NCBI RefSeq assembly: GCF_000269965.1 | Contig: NC_017219.1 | Location: 868,001-932,000, forward strand | DNA from: Bifidobacterium longum subsp. infantis ATCC 15697 = JCM 1222 = DSM 20088 | GTDB taxonomy: Bacteria > Actinomycetota > Actinomycetes > Actinomycetales > Bifidobacteriaceae | Length of the DNA stretch: 64,000 nucleotides | Direction: 5' to 3' | In this document: positions 1-8,353 of the stretch, in pieces | Position numbering within the stretch: position 1 is the first letter of the stretch | How the letters are laid out: every line of letters begins with the position of its first letter | Made by a program: the position numbers and the translations under genes | The notes under the pieces: model-generated | The model's database searches: none | The model's input: the letters and a program-made list of their open reading frames with translations, nothing else | Told to the model about the DNA's origin: nothing

Positions 1-537
1 GTCGATCTGGTGCTCGCCAACTTCACCGTCACCGAGGAGCGCAAGGAGAAGGTCGACTTCGCCAAGCCGTACATGAAGGTGGCGCTCGGCGTGGTCTCCC
101 CGCAGAACGCGCCGATCACCGATGTCGGCCAGCTCGACGGCAAGACCCTGATCATCGCCAAGGGCACCACCGCCGAAACCTGGTTCGAGAAGAACGCGCC
201 GAACGTCAAGCTGCAGAAGTACGACCAGTACGCCGATGCCTACAACGCACTGCTGGACGGCCGTGGTGACGCCTTCTCCACCGACAACACCGAGGTGCTC
301 GCCTGGGCCAAGTCCAACAAGGGATTCAAGGTCGGCATCACCCACCTTGGTGACGACGACACCATCGCCCCAGCGGTGCAGAAGGGCAACAAGGAACTGC
401 TGGACTTCGTGAACGATGAGATCGTCAAACTCGGCAAGGACGACTTCTTCCACAAGGATTACCAGGAGACCCTGGCACCGGTGTACGGCGACGAGGTCAA
501 TCCCGACGAGATCGTGGTCGAAGGCGGTGAGGTCTGA
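1..537 (+). CDS. Polar amino-acid ABC transporter substrate-binding protein (C-terminal part)
   Basis: This gene is cut by the window edge; the first 178 codons seen are in frame from base 1. It belongs to the extracellular solute-binding family 3 (glutamate/glutamine/cystine-type importers): the pattern of 'TVTEERKEKVDFAKPYM', 'LDGKTLIIAKGTTAETW', a YDQYADAYNALLDGRGDAF segment and a closing DFFHKDYQETLAP is that of the second lobe and hinge of such proteins. It would capture an amino acid outside the membrane for a permease/ATPase pair that should lie upstream, outside this window. Family is clear; the substrate is not. Confidence 0.85.
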   Translation, partial: VDLVLANFTVTEERKEKVDFAKPYMKVALGVVSPQNAPITDVGQLDGKTLIIAKGTTAETWFEKNAPNVKLQKYDQYADAYNALLDGRGDAFSTDNTEVLAWAKSNKGFKVGITHLGDDDTIAPAVQKGNKELLDFVNDEIVKLGKDDFFHKDYQETLAPVYGDEVNPDEIVVEGGEV

Positions 538-611
538 CGGACGGGTTCCGTCCAGCCGTTTGAACCGGATGGGGAACTGGATTATATCGCTTCATAACCA
601 ACGCATATAGC

Positions 612-640
612 AACGCCGGCCTTCGGGCCGGCGTTCTGCA
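612..640 (+). terminator. Rho-independent terminator after the binding-protein gene
   Basis: A perfect 10-bp stem (AACGCCGGCC / GGCCGGCGTT) with a TTCG tetraloop lies 75 bases after the stop codon. It separates the upstream amino-acid importer from the transsulfuration gene that follows. The T-tract after the stem is weak. Confidence 0.75.
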
Positions 641-707
641 TTACAGTCATATATGTGGCGCGGGGGAGTCCCGTGCACGGATGACGCGACACGTAAGGGG
701 GTGCGCA

Positions 708-1940
708 ATGACCAGATTCAATACTCAGCTCGTTCACGGACTGCCGGTTGACGACAATGACACCGGAGCAGTGAATCCGCCGATCTACAATTCGACGACA
801 TATGCCTTTGAGAGGGTCGATGCGATGCCCCGCTACGATTACGCGCGCAGCGGCAACCCCACGCGTGATTTCCTGGAGCGGCAGATCGCCCAGCTTGAAC
901 AGGGAAAGCGTGGTTTTGCGTTCGCCTCCGGTCTGGCTGCGATCCATGCGGTGCTCAGTACCTTCAAGCCCGGCGACCGTATCGTCGTGGGAGACAATAT
1001 CTACGGTGGAACGTACTCGCAGCTCAATGAGTTCTTCACCCGTTGGGGGCTTGTGGTCGAATCGGTCAATACCAGGGATGACGCCGCTTTGGAGTCCGCA
1101 GTGCGGGGCGATCGCGCGAACGGCGTCGCGCCCGCCCGGGCCGTCTATTTCGAGACCCTGACCAATCCGCTGCTCAAGGTCAATGACGTGCGCGCCATCT
1201 CCGCGACGGCGCATCGTCACGGCGCATTGTCCATCGTGGACAACACGTTCGCGACCCCGTACCTGCAGCAGCCGCTTTCCCTCGGCGCGGATGTGGTGAT
1301 TCATTCCGCCACCAAGTACTTGGCCGGCCACTCCGACGTCAATGCCGGTCTTGTGGTCGTATCCAGTGAGGATCTGGCCAATCGCGTGTACTTCGCGCAG
1401 AATCGTCTCGGTGGGGTCCTGGCGCCCGCCGAATGTGATTCGGTGCGTCGCGGCATACAGACGTTGGCCTTGCGTATGGATCGTCAGCAGGAAAACGCGA
1501 ACGCCCTCGCCCGGTATCTGCTCGCTCACCCATTGGTCAAATCCGTTCACTATCCAGGATTGCCCGGTGCCGGCGATCAGCGGCTCGCAGCCAAGGGGTT
1601 GAAGGGCGCCGGCGGCGTGCTGAGCTTCGAAGTGGTGCCTGGCGTGGACCCTGCGGATGTGCTCAACAACCTGCACATCTTCCGATTGGCTGTGTCCCTT
1701 GGTGCCGTGGAATCGCTTGCGGAACTGCCTTGCCGCATGACGCATTTCGAACTGCCCCGGGAGGAGCGTCTGAAGGTCGGCATCACCGATGAGCTGGTGC
1801 GTCTCGCCGTCGGCATCGAGGATGCGAACGATCTGATCGAAGACCTCGGACAGGCTTTCGATATCGCCTATGCCCGATACAGGGAACGCCACATCGACTC
1901 CGATGTACTTGGCGCATTGACTCCGAAGGTGTTCGCTTGA
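708..1940 (+). CDS. metB: Cystathionine gamma-synthase/lyase-family PLP enzyme
   Basis: This 410-residue enzyme of the Cys/Met metabolism PLP family interconverts cysteine/homocysteine-type substrates through cystathionine. The PLP lysine is K203 in SATKYLAGHSDV. The tail NDLIEDLGQAF is typical of the family. The start at 708 is chosen over an in-frame ATG at 681 because AAGGGG sits just upstream. Synthase, beta-lyase and gamma-lyase cannot be separated by eye; the symbol metB is the usual one for bifidobacterial homologues. It is followed at 2021 by a small CxxC redoxin, an arrangement repeated at 11.6-13.3 kb. Confidence 0.85.
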   Translation: MTRFNTQLVHGLPVDDNDTGAVNPPIYNSTTYAFERVDAMPRYDYARSGNPTRDFLERQIAQLEQGKRGFAFASGLAAIHAVLSTFKPGDRIVVGDNIYGGTYSQLNEFFTRWGLVVESVNTRDDAALESAVRGDRANGVAPARAVYFETLTNPLLKVNDVRAISATAHRHGALSIVDNTFATPYLQQPLSLGADVVIHSATKYLAGHSDVNAGLVVVSSEDLANRVYFAQNRLGGVLAPAECDSVRRGIQTLALRMDRQQENANALARYLLAHPLVKSVHYPGLPGAGDQRLAAKGLKGAGGVLSFEVVPGVDPADVLNNLHIFRLAVSLGAVESLAELPCRMTHFELPREERLKVGITDELVRLAVGIEDANDLIEDLGQAFDIAYARYRERHIDSDVLGALTPKVFA

Positions 1941-2020
1941 CGTGATATGGCCGTATGTGCCGTTACGATGGATGCGATGGGAAGCCGCGGACGAAGCGCG
2001 GCGCGCAGAAAGGACATGGC

Positions 2021-2272
2021 ATGGCCATTGATGTGTACGGCGCCACATGGTGTGGTGATTGCCGTCAGGCGAAGAACACGTTGGATGAGCTGGGTGCGGC
2101 GTATATCTGGCATAACATCGAAGAGGAGGACGGTGCCGCCGATCGTGCCGTGGCCATCAGCGGCCAGCAGCATATTCCGGTGGTGCTGTACGATGATGGC
2201 TCCTTCCAGGTGGAGCCCTCCGCCAAGGACATCAGGAACAAGCTGCGGGAGTTGAATCTGCTGACTGACTGA
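2021..2272 (+). CDS. Glutaredoxin/NrdH-like redoxin, copy 1
   Basis: This 83-residue thioredoxin-fold protein has a WCGDC active site near residue 11 and the cis-proline segment HIPVVLY. It is a probable thiol-disulfide oxidoreductase of the glutaredoxin-like/mycoredoxin type. AGAAAGGA precedes the ATG at 2021; another ATG five bases upstream is out of frame. It is nearly identical along its length to the 81-residue protein at 13007-13252, and both follow a transsulfuration enzyme. That suggests it services a sulfur-enzyme reaction or its product (inference). Confidence 0.85.
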   Translation: MAIDVYGATWCGDCRQAKNTLDELGAAYIWHNIEEEDGAADRAVAISGQQHIPVVLYDDGSFQVEPSAKDIRNKLRELNLLTD

Positions 2273-2291
2273 TTGGCAGGGCCCTCTTACG

Positions 2292-2337
2292 GCATGAGGC
2301 GTGTGCCACCATTGGATTGGTGGCACACGCCTCATGC
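2292..2337. terminator. Bidirectional hairpin terminator
   Basis: A perfect 19-bp inverted repeat, 2292-2310 against 2319-2337, with an 8-base loop lies between the convergent redoxin and VOC-protein genes. It has no good T-tract on either side but its position and strength fit a shared terminator. Confidence 0.7.
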
Positions 2338-2364
2338 GTTGTTGCGGTTGTGTGTGGACCGTAC

Positions 2365-3153
2365 TTACAGGCTTCTGAATCGCGCCTGGCCGATGGTCAC
2401 ATCGAAGGATTTGCCGGCGGGGGCGTCGTACTGCAGTTCGGTGATGGCGTTGCATTGACCCTGGACGAAGCGCCAGACACGATGCCCTCCCACATCGAGA
2501 TCGAAATAGTGCTCATCGGGCCGGTCGGCGTCCCCGCCTTCCGTGAGACCCAAACCAAACACGTCGGACCAGTGCGCGGCCACCGCCGCGGGGTCGGGCA
2601 CCGCGAAAATCGCGCGACGGGTGTCCACTTCGCCTATGGCATGCCGGTGCAGCAGTCCGCCGCTCTCGTAGCGGGCCAGTTGCTCGGATTCGCTCGCACC
2701 CCAATCGATGACGAACGGATAGCGCAGGCCCCGATCATCGCCCTTGATCCAGAGCAACCGCCAGCGTATCTCCTCACCGGCGGCCGTCGTGCGATTGCCC
2801 GGAACGATATGGCCAAGATCAAGGCCTTTGGCCGTGAGCCGTTCGGCCGCCTGTTCGATGCCATGCACGTGCAATGCCGGACGATAGAATCCCACATACT
2901 CGGGCAGCAGCTCCCCGGCTTCATGGAATATCAGCCCATGGTCCGGCGTCTCCGACAAGGCTTCCTCGCGGTCGTACAATGCCAGGAACTCCAGATAGTT
3001 ATCGGCGAAGTAGGCCAAGGAGTTCTCCGTGCCATGCCCCACGTGCTTGCCGCCGTATTGGGAAGTCAGCCCTGCGTCGGCGAACGTCCGTTCGGCGGAC
3101 TTGAGGTCATTCACGAATTCGACCGTATGGTCCCAGGTGAATTGTTGCGTCAT
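2365..3153 (-). CDS. VOC-superfamily (glyoxalase-like) protein
   Basis: The protein has 262 residues. The N-terminal half (TWDHTVEFVNDLKSAERTFADAGL ... YLEFLALYD) looks like the glyoxalase-like domain of the vicinal-oxygen-chelate superfamily, and a second beta-alpha-beta-beta unit begins near residue 175 (DTRRAIFAVPDPAAVAAHW). Members are metal-dependent dioxygenases, isomerases or lyases, or binding proteins; the substrate cannot be told here. GGGAGC precedes the start. It lies 15 bases downstream of proC on the same strand, so the two are probably co-transcribed. Confidence 0.75.
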   Translation of the reverse strand: MTQQFTWDHTVEFVNDLKSAERTFADAGLTSQYGGKHVGHGTENSLAYFADNYLEFLALYDREEALSETPDHGLIFHEAGELLPEYVGFYRPALHVHGIEQAAERLTAKGLDLGHIVPGNRTTAAGEEIRWRLLWIKGDDRGLRYPFVIDWGASESEQLARYESGGLLHRHAIGEVDTRRAIFAVPDPAAVAAHWSDVFGLGLTEGGDADRPDEHYFDLDVGGHRVWRFVQGQCNAITELQYDAPAGKSFDVTIGQARFRSL

Positions 3154-3168
3154 GATCGGCTCCCGTCT

Positions 3169-3972
3169 TTACTTTGCATCGCCGCCGAGCGCCGTGGTGC
3201 GCTCGACCGCCGCCAGCACCGCGGATTGTATGGATGCCGCGAATCCGGTTTTGTTCAGGGTATATGCCTCGGTGATTCCCACTCCGCCGGGGGAGTTGTT
3301 GATATTGAGCAGCACTTGAGGCAGCACGTCTTTCTGTTTGAGGAATTCGGTGCCGCCGATGATGGTGTCGAGCGCGATGGCTCTGGCCGCGTCCCGGGGC
3401 AGACCGGCCAGCACACCGGCATCCACGTAGGCGTCGATGAAATGGTAGACGATGTTCGGCGGGTAAAAACCGGTGATTACGTCGATAAGTCGTTCCTCGA
3501 CATACAGTACTTTGCCGAAAGTGTTGAGGAACGCATCCACGTCCTCGCGTGCCGCGGCCCCATTCAGCGCCACGCCGCTGTAACCGTAATCCACGGTGGT
3601 GAGTGTGTTCGGGATGATGCGGGCCACACGCCACCCATGGCCGAGCCCTTGCTCAAGCTTGGCGATGGTATAGCCGGCTACGATGGAGATCACCGTGGTC
3701 TTCGCCGGGTCGAAACGTCGCGCCACTGAAGCGGCCACGCCGGCGACATCGTCTTGCGGGCGCACCGCGATTACCACGATGTCGGCATCCGGGGCGTCCG
3801 TCGGTGACGCCGTCTCGGTGTTGTACGTGGATGCCAGATATTCGGCGCGTTCCCGTGAGATTTCCTCAACCCAGATGTGGTCGACCGGATATGCGGCGGC
3901 CTTACGTCGCACCGCTTCTATGATGGCGCTCGGCATATTGCCTCCGCCGATGAAATACAGGTTCGCTCCCAT
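3169..3972 (-). CDS. proC: Pyrroline-5-carboxylate reductase
   Basis: ProC carries out the last step of proline synthesis, NAD(P)H-dependent reduction of pyrroline-5-carboxylate in the cytoplasm. The 267-residue protein opens with a Rossmann motif (LYFIGGGNMPSAII), continues with VVIAVRPQD, RIIPNTLTTVDYGYSG and ends with the dimerisation domain carrying FIDAYVDAGVLAGLPRDAA and NSPGGVGITEAY, all family hallmarks. Length is normal. AGAAGAGGTG precedes the start. The VOC gene follows at 15 bases. A divergent promoter region lies upstream. Confidence 0.92.
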   Translation of the reverse strand: MGANLYFIGGGNMPSAIIEAVRRKAAAYPVDHIWVEEISRERAEYLASTYNTETASPTDAPDADIVVIAVRPQDDVAGVAASVARRFDPAKTTVISIVAGYTIAKLEQGLGHGWRVARIIPNTLTTVDYGYSGVALNGAAAREDVDAFLNTFGKVLYVEERLIDVITGFYPPNIVYHFIDAYVDAGVLAGLPRDAARAIALDTIIGGTEFLKQKDVLPQVLLNINNSPGGVGITEAYTLNKTGFAASIQSAVLAAVERTTALGGDAK

Positions 3973-4230
3973 CGGTTCACCTCTTCTGATGATGGATACG
4001 GATGTATGTCAGTTCCCGTAATACCGCATGGATTCCCGAACCGTCGTCGTTCCTTCCGAAATGGCATATAGGTGTTCTTGATAGGCGCTTCAAGGATGCA
4101 ATGATTTCGCGGATGGATAAGACGCTATAAGAAATGCCTGTAATACGTGGGCGGCATTCCGCTTGACATCGGCATCGCCGATGCGCTTCGATGACGGATA
4201 ACGTTGCGAATCAGGAGAAGGGACCCCAAT
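3973..4230. promoter_or_regulatory. Divergent intergenic region with shared 16-mer
   Basis: This 258-base region separates proC (minus) from the URO-D-fold gene (plus). It contains the 16-mer ATAAGAAATGCCTGTA at 4127-4142, present again at 11475-11490 upstream of the MetY-like gene, and a small hairpin around 4166-4181 (ATCGGCATCGCCGAT). A TTGACA-like element (CTTGACATC) is near 4163. Promoters are inferred, not proven. Confidence 0.45.
4127..4142. promoter_or_regulatory. 16-bp element, copy 1
   Basis: ATAAGAAATGCCTGTA occurs identically here and at 11475-11490, roughly 90 and 110 bases before two genes of the same sulfur/amino-acid region. It may be an operator for a shared regulator (inference). 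Confidence 0.4.
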
Positions 4231-5274
4231 ATGGTCAATCGTCGCGCCGACTTCCACGCCATCGTCAATCATCAGTCCCGGACGCCGTATCTGGTTAGCG
4301 CCTGGCAGCATCTTGTCGGTCATGAATACGGTGCCGAGGAATTCGCCAAGGCCACCATCGATTTCGTCAATCGCTGGGATTGGGAATGGGTGAAGATCAA
4401 TCCGCGCGCCATATACTATGCCGAGGCTTGGGGCTCTCGGTACGATCGCAACGATTATGCCGGATTCGTGCTGCCGAAGAAGATCGGCGCCGCAATCACC
4501 GAACCGGATGATGTGCGTGGAGTCAAGGAACTCGACGTTCGTGACAATGAGTATTTCGCCGAGGCTCTGGCCGCCGCCGCCCTTATCCGGCATGGCCTTG
4601 AGGATCGTGCCGTGCTGCAGACCGTCTTTTCGCCATTGTCCGTCCTGCTGCAGATCGCCGATCTGCCGCTGTACCCGGGTGACGATTACGCCACCGCGAC
4701 GCTCCGCGTCGAAGATCTGATCTTCAATCAGCCTGGTGTCGCCAAGCTGGCGCTCGCCAACATCGCCCGCACACTCGCCTCCTATGCGCGTGCGTTGGTT
4801 CGTCCCGAGTCCGAAGGCGGAGCGGGACTCGACGGCGTGTTCTACGCGCTCACCGGCACGGTGAGCGAGGGTTATTTCGACGCGCAACGCTATCTTGAAT
4901 TCTCCGAACCATACGATCGCATCGTGATTGACGCGGTGCATCGCGCCAACCCGGACGCCGTGGTGCTGCTGCACACCTGTCGTGCTGAATCCCACCCGAA
5001 TTGGTTCGACGTGAAGGGTGTGGACCTGCTGCAGTGGGATCAGTATCAACCGGGAAACCCGCAGGTGGATGCCGACCTGACGGCTGTGCCGGTCGCCGGT
5101 GCCCCGTACGACCTGTTCGCGCCGGACGGTGACGTCGAACAGGTGCGCCGCGAATTGGCCAAGACCAGCGCGCTTCGTACGGGCAAACCGTTTTTGCTGG
5201 CACCAAGCTGCACGGTTCCGACCCCGGCGGGCGACGAGGCGCTGCAGGCATTGAGCGACATCCGCGTGGGCTGA
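4231..5274 (+). CDS. Uroporphyrinogen decarboxylase-fold protein, probable methyltransferase
   Basis: The 347-residue protein has the URO-D/MtbA TIM-barrel pattern (DFVNRWDWEWVKINPRA, DLLQWDQYQPGNPQ). It also has an HTC motif at H248-C250 and a late cysteine C327 in LAPSCTVPTPAG. HxC plus a distal Cys is the zinc site of corrinoid/thiol methyltransferases of this family and is not part of the HemE active site, and no other haem genes are nearby. I therefore favour a zinc-dependent methyl transfer to a thiol. AGGAGAAGGG precedes ATG 4231. A HAAT-type importer follows immediately. Confidence 0.65.
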   Translation: MVNRRADFHAIVNHQSRTPYLVSAWQHLVGHEYGAEEFAKATIDFVNRWDWEWVKINPRAIYYAEAWGSRYDRNDYAGFVLPKKIGAAITEPDDVRGVKELDVRDNEYFAEALAAAALIRHGLEDRAVLQTVFSPLSVLLQIADLPLYPGDDYATATLRVEDLIFNQPGVAKLALANIARTLASYARALVRPESEGGAGLDGVFYALTGTVSEGYFDAQRYLEFSEPYDRIVIDAVHRANPDAVVLLHTCRAESHPNWFDVKGVDLLQWDQYQPGNPQVDADLTAVPVAGAPYDLFAPDGDVEQVRRELAKTSALRTGKPFLLAPSCTVPTPAGDEALQALSDIRVG

Positions 5275-5324
5275 GCCGGTCCCCATTTACGCTTCATGAT
5301 TATTCGAATAGAGAAGGGAACATC

Positions 5325-6488
5325 ATGACCATCAAGACAATCATCCGTACGGCGATCGCATCCGTGGTCACTGCGGGAACACTGATTGGCGTCTCCGCAT
5401 GCGGCCTTGGCGGGGATGCCGCCAGCGGTTCCAGCGACGACACCGTGAACATCGGAGTCATCTATCCGAAGACCGGGCAATATGCGCAATACGGCAAACT
5501 GTTCCAGCAAGGCTTCGATCTGGCGGTTGCCAAGGTGAACAAGGATGGCGGCGTCAAGGGTAAGAAGCTTGGTCTTCGATACTATGACACGCAGTCCGAT
5601 GCCAAGCAAGACGCCGCGGTGGCTCCCAAGATCGTGTCGGACAAGTCGATCATCGCCGTGGTGGGTGACTATGCCTCGCCCGCATCCTCGGCCGCGTCGC
5701 CCATCTTCCAGCAGGCCGGCCTCGTGCATTACGGTTTCAATAATTCGGCACCCACCTTTACCGATACCGGGGACCACGTATGGACTCCCCAGATCGGTCA
5801 GGACAAGTATCAGAAGACCAACGCGGATATAGTGGCCAAAAAAGCCAAGAAGATCGCGGTGGTCTACATCGAGAACGACTGGGGCAAACAGGCCTATCGG
5901 TACTTCAAGCAGGAGGCCGAGAAAAACGGTACCCAGATTGTGTACGAGTCCAGCTATCTGCCCGACTCCACCGACTTGTCGCCGATTCTGATTCCGGCGC
6001 GCGATGCCAAGCCTGACGCGGTGGTCGACATCGGCTACGGGCCGGACGGCGCTCTGGTGATCAATACCCTGCGCGACAAGCTGGGGTACGACGGCCTGTA
6101 CTTCGGTGGTCAGGAAACCAAGGAGTTCCTCGATCTCGCCGGCAAAAACGCCGAGGGTTCGATCATCACCGGATCCTTCTCCGCCACCGGCACCAAGGAC
6201 GCCAAGGCCCAGCAGTTCGTCAAGGACTTCAAGGCCAAGTACGGCAACAACCCGGGCAATTTCGAAGTGACCGCCTACGAGGCGATCATCGATCTGGCCT
6301 ATGCCGCCAACAAGACCGAACCGACCCGTGAAGGCATACAGAAGGCGCTGCAGACCGTGACGGATTTCCCGCTCTACCAGGGCAATGGCGGCACGTTCAA
6401 ATTCGATCGGCAGAGTCGTCGCGCCGATAACATCGATCCGATTCTGCTCATCGTCAAAGATGGCAAGTTCGAACAATACGAAGGTTGA
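5325..6488 (+). CDS. HAAT (branched-chain amino-acid type) ABC transporter binding lipoprotein
   Basis: The 387-residue Leu/Ile/Val-binding-protein family member has a lipoprotein signal peptide with lipobox VSAC (lipid-anchored C26). Typical segments follow: NIGVIYPKTGQYAQYGK, IAVVGDYASPASSAASPIFQ, KKIAVVYIENDWGKQAY and DAVVDIGYGPDGALVI. It should capture an amino acid or related small molecule on the cell surface and hand it to the fused permease at 6533. GAGAAGGGAA precedes the start. The substrate is unknown; sulfur-enzyme neighbours suggest a sulfur amino acid or derivative (inference). Confidence 0.87.
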   Translation: MTIKTIIRTAIASVVTAGTLIGVSACGLGGDAASGSSDDTVNIGVIYPKTGQYAQYGKLFQQGFDLAVAKVNKDGGVKGKKLGLRYYDTQSDAKQDAAVAPKIVSDKSIIAVVGDYASPASSAASPIFQQAGLVHYGFNNSAPTFTDTGDHVWTPQIGQDKYQKTNADIVAKKAKKIAVVYIENDWGKQAYRYFKQEAEKNGTQIVYESSYLPDSTDLSPILIPARDAKPDAVVDIGYGPDGALVINTLRDKLGYDGLYFGGQETKEFLDLAGKNAEGSIITGSFSATGTKDAKAQQFVKDFKAKYGNNPGNFEVTAYEAIIDLAYAANKTEPTREGIQKALQTVTDFPLYQGNGGTFKFDRQSRRADNIDPILLIVKDGKFEQYEG

Positions 6489-6532
6489 TTCTCCGGGCTT
6501 TCCCATACACCACGAACGAGGTAACGCACACA

Positions 6533-8347
6533 ATGTTTGATGTTCTTTTCGCCGGACTGATACACGGCAGCGCCTATGCGCTGGTCGCAGTCGGCATGTC
6601 GCTGATCTTCGGCGTCACCAACGTGGCCAACTTCGCCCAAGGTTCCATCGTGGCCGTGGGCATGATGATCGCCTGGTGGCTCGGTTCGTCATGGGGATGG
6701 GGAATCGTGCCCACATTCGTGGCGGTGCTCGTGGTTACCGCACTGCTGGGGCTGATCATGAACGTGGCGATCATCGCTCCGCTTGAAGGCCGTAAACCGA
6801 TTGCGGCGCTGCTCGCCACCATTGGCGTCGGCCAGGTGCTCGACAATGGTCTGCAGGTCGTCTTCGGGCCACAGACCCGACCGTTCCCGAAACTGCTGCA
6901 GACCTATAACCTGCAAGTCGCCGGCGTGCGTTTCGGCACTTCGGACATCGTGATGGTGACGCTTGCCGTCCTCTCGATGCTTGGCTTATGGGCATTCCTC
7001 AAGTTCGGCAAAGCGGGACAGGCCATTCGCGCCACTTCCCAGGATCCCGAAGCCGCCATGCAGATGGGCATCCCGGTGAAGGCCATCCGTAACCTCTCCT
7101 TTGTGATCGGTGCCGTACTCGCCGGCGTTTCCGGCATCTTCGTGGGCTTGTTCAACGGCAACATCAATCCGATGAATGGCGGCACCATTGGTATGACGGC
7201 GTTCGTGGCGGCCACGATCGGCGGTCTAGGCTCCATCCCGGGAGCCGTGGTCGGCGGTCTTGTGCTCGGTGTGGTGGAAGCGTTCGGCATCTCTCTGTTC
7301 GGAGACGGTGCACATGACCTCATCACCTTCGGCGCGTTGATCATCATCCTCATCGTGAAGCCGCAGGGTCTGCTTGGGCCGAAGACCGATGTCAAATCCG
7401 AGCCGCTGACCGGCACGTTCCTGGGAGGCGGCAGGGCGATCACGCTGCCCTGGTGGGGTAATCTCATCGGTGCCGTGGCACTCGTATCCACCCCGTTCTT
7501 CTTCAATGACTACCTGTCCGGCGTGGGCACTCAGGTCGCCATCTATGCCATCGCCGCCGTGGGACTGACGTTGATTTCCGGCTCCGCGGGCCAAACGATT
7601 CTGGGCATGGCAGGACCGTTCGCCGTGGGTGCCTATGCCTCCGCGATTCTGGCCACGCAGGCGCATTGGCCCTTCCTGGTGGCGTTGCCCGCCGCAGGTG
7701 TGATCGCGGCGCTTGTCGCCTCGGTGCTCACCTTCCCCGTATGGAGGTTTTCCGGCCATTATGTCGCCATCGCCACCATCGGCGTAGGTGCGGTGATGGT
7801 GGCGATCATTCGCCTCGCCGAGCCGTTGACCAAGGGTTCTCTTGGCATTCAGGGCATTCCGTTCCCGAAGGTGTTCGGCGTCACGCTGTACACGCAGCAG
7901 ATGATGTATCTGCTTGACGTGATCGTGCTGCTTGTCACGCTGGTCATCGTCATGCGTATCCGAACCGCTCATCTGGGGCGCGTGTTCGAGGCCGTGGGAT
8001 CGGATCGCGAGGCTTCGGAGGCGCTGTCCATCCGCACTGGCGCCTATAAGGCGCTCGCGTATGCGCTTGCCGCGTTTTTCGCAGGTCTCGCCGGTTCGTT
8101 GCTCGCGCACCAGTACACGTACATTGATCCGACGATCTTCAACTCGAACATGTCGATTCTCATCCTGACCATCATCGTGCTTGGTGGTATGAACTCTCCG
8201 CTCGGCGCGGTGCTTGGCTCCATAGTGCTGATCGGAGCGCCCGAGTTGCTGCGTTTCGCTTCCGACGCGCGCATCCTGCTGTATGGCGTGCTGCTGGTGC
8301 TTGTCATCTTGTTCCGTCCCCAGGGCCTGTTCGCCCGGAAAGGCTGA
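6533..8347 (+). CDS. HAAT ABC transporter permease, LivH-LivM fusion
   Basis: One 604-residue chain carries both permeases of a branched-chain amino-acid type importer. Residues 1 to about 290 are LivH-like (GSAYALVAVGMSLIFGVTNVANFAQG; GMTAFVAATIGGLGSIPGAVVGG; KPQGLLG) and about 305-604 are LivM-like (GQTILGMAGPFAVGAYASA; GSDREASEALSIRTGAYKALAYALAAFFAGLAG; FRPQGLF). About 16-18 membrane spans are expected. The ATG at 6533 with CGAGG upstream is preferred over an in-frame TTG at 6485 that overlaps the previous gene. LivH and LivM are usually separate genes. Confidence 0.87.
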   Translation: MFDVLFAGLIHGSAYALVAVGMSLIFGVTNVANFAQGSIVAVGMMIAWWLGSSWGWGIVPTFVAVLVVTALLGLIMNVAIIAPLEGRKPIAALLATIGVGQVLDNGLQVVFGPQTRPFPKLLQTYNLQVAGVRFGTSDIVMVTLAVLSMLGLWAFLKFGKAGQAIRATSQDPEAAMQMGIPVKAIRNLSFVIGAVLAGVSGIFVGLFNGNINPMNGGTIGMTAFVAATIGGLGSIPGAVVGGLVLGVVEAFGISLFGDGAHDLITFGALIIILIVKPQGLLGPKTDVKSEPLTGTFLGGGRAITLPWWGNLIGAVALVSTPFFFNDYLSGVGTQVAIYAIAAVGLTLISGSAGQTILGMAGPFAVGAYASAILATQAHWPFLVALPAAGVIAALVASVLTFPVWRFSGHYVAIATIGVGAVMVAIIRLAEPLTKGSLGIQGIPFPKVFGVTLYTQQMMYLLDVIVLLVTLVIVMRIRTAHLGRVFEAVGSDREASEALSIRTGAYKALAYALAAFFAGLAGSLLAHQYTYIDPTIFNSNMSILILTIIVLGGMNSPLGAVLGSIVLIGAPELLRFASDARILLYGVLLVLVILFRPQGLFARKG

Positions 8348-8353
8348 GTCGCC

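Noticed and set aside
681..707. Upstream start for the MetB-like gene
   Set aside because: The ATG at 681 lacks a ribosome-binding site; AAGGGG fits ATG 708 and the protein then begins like its family.
4231..5274. HemE (uroporphyrinogen decarboxylase proper)
   Set aside because: The zinc-type HxC...C motif and absence of haem genes nearby argue for a methyltransferase relative.
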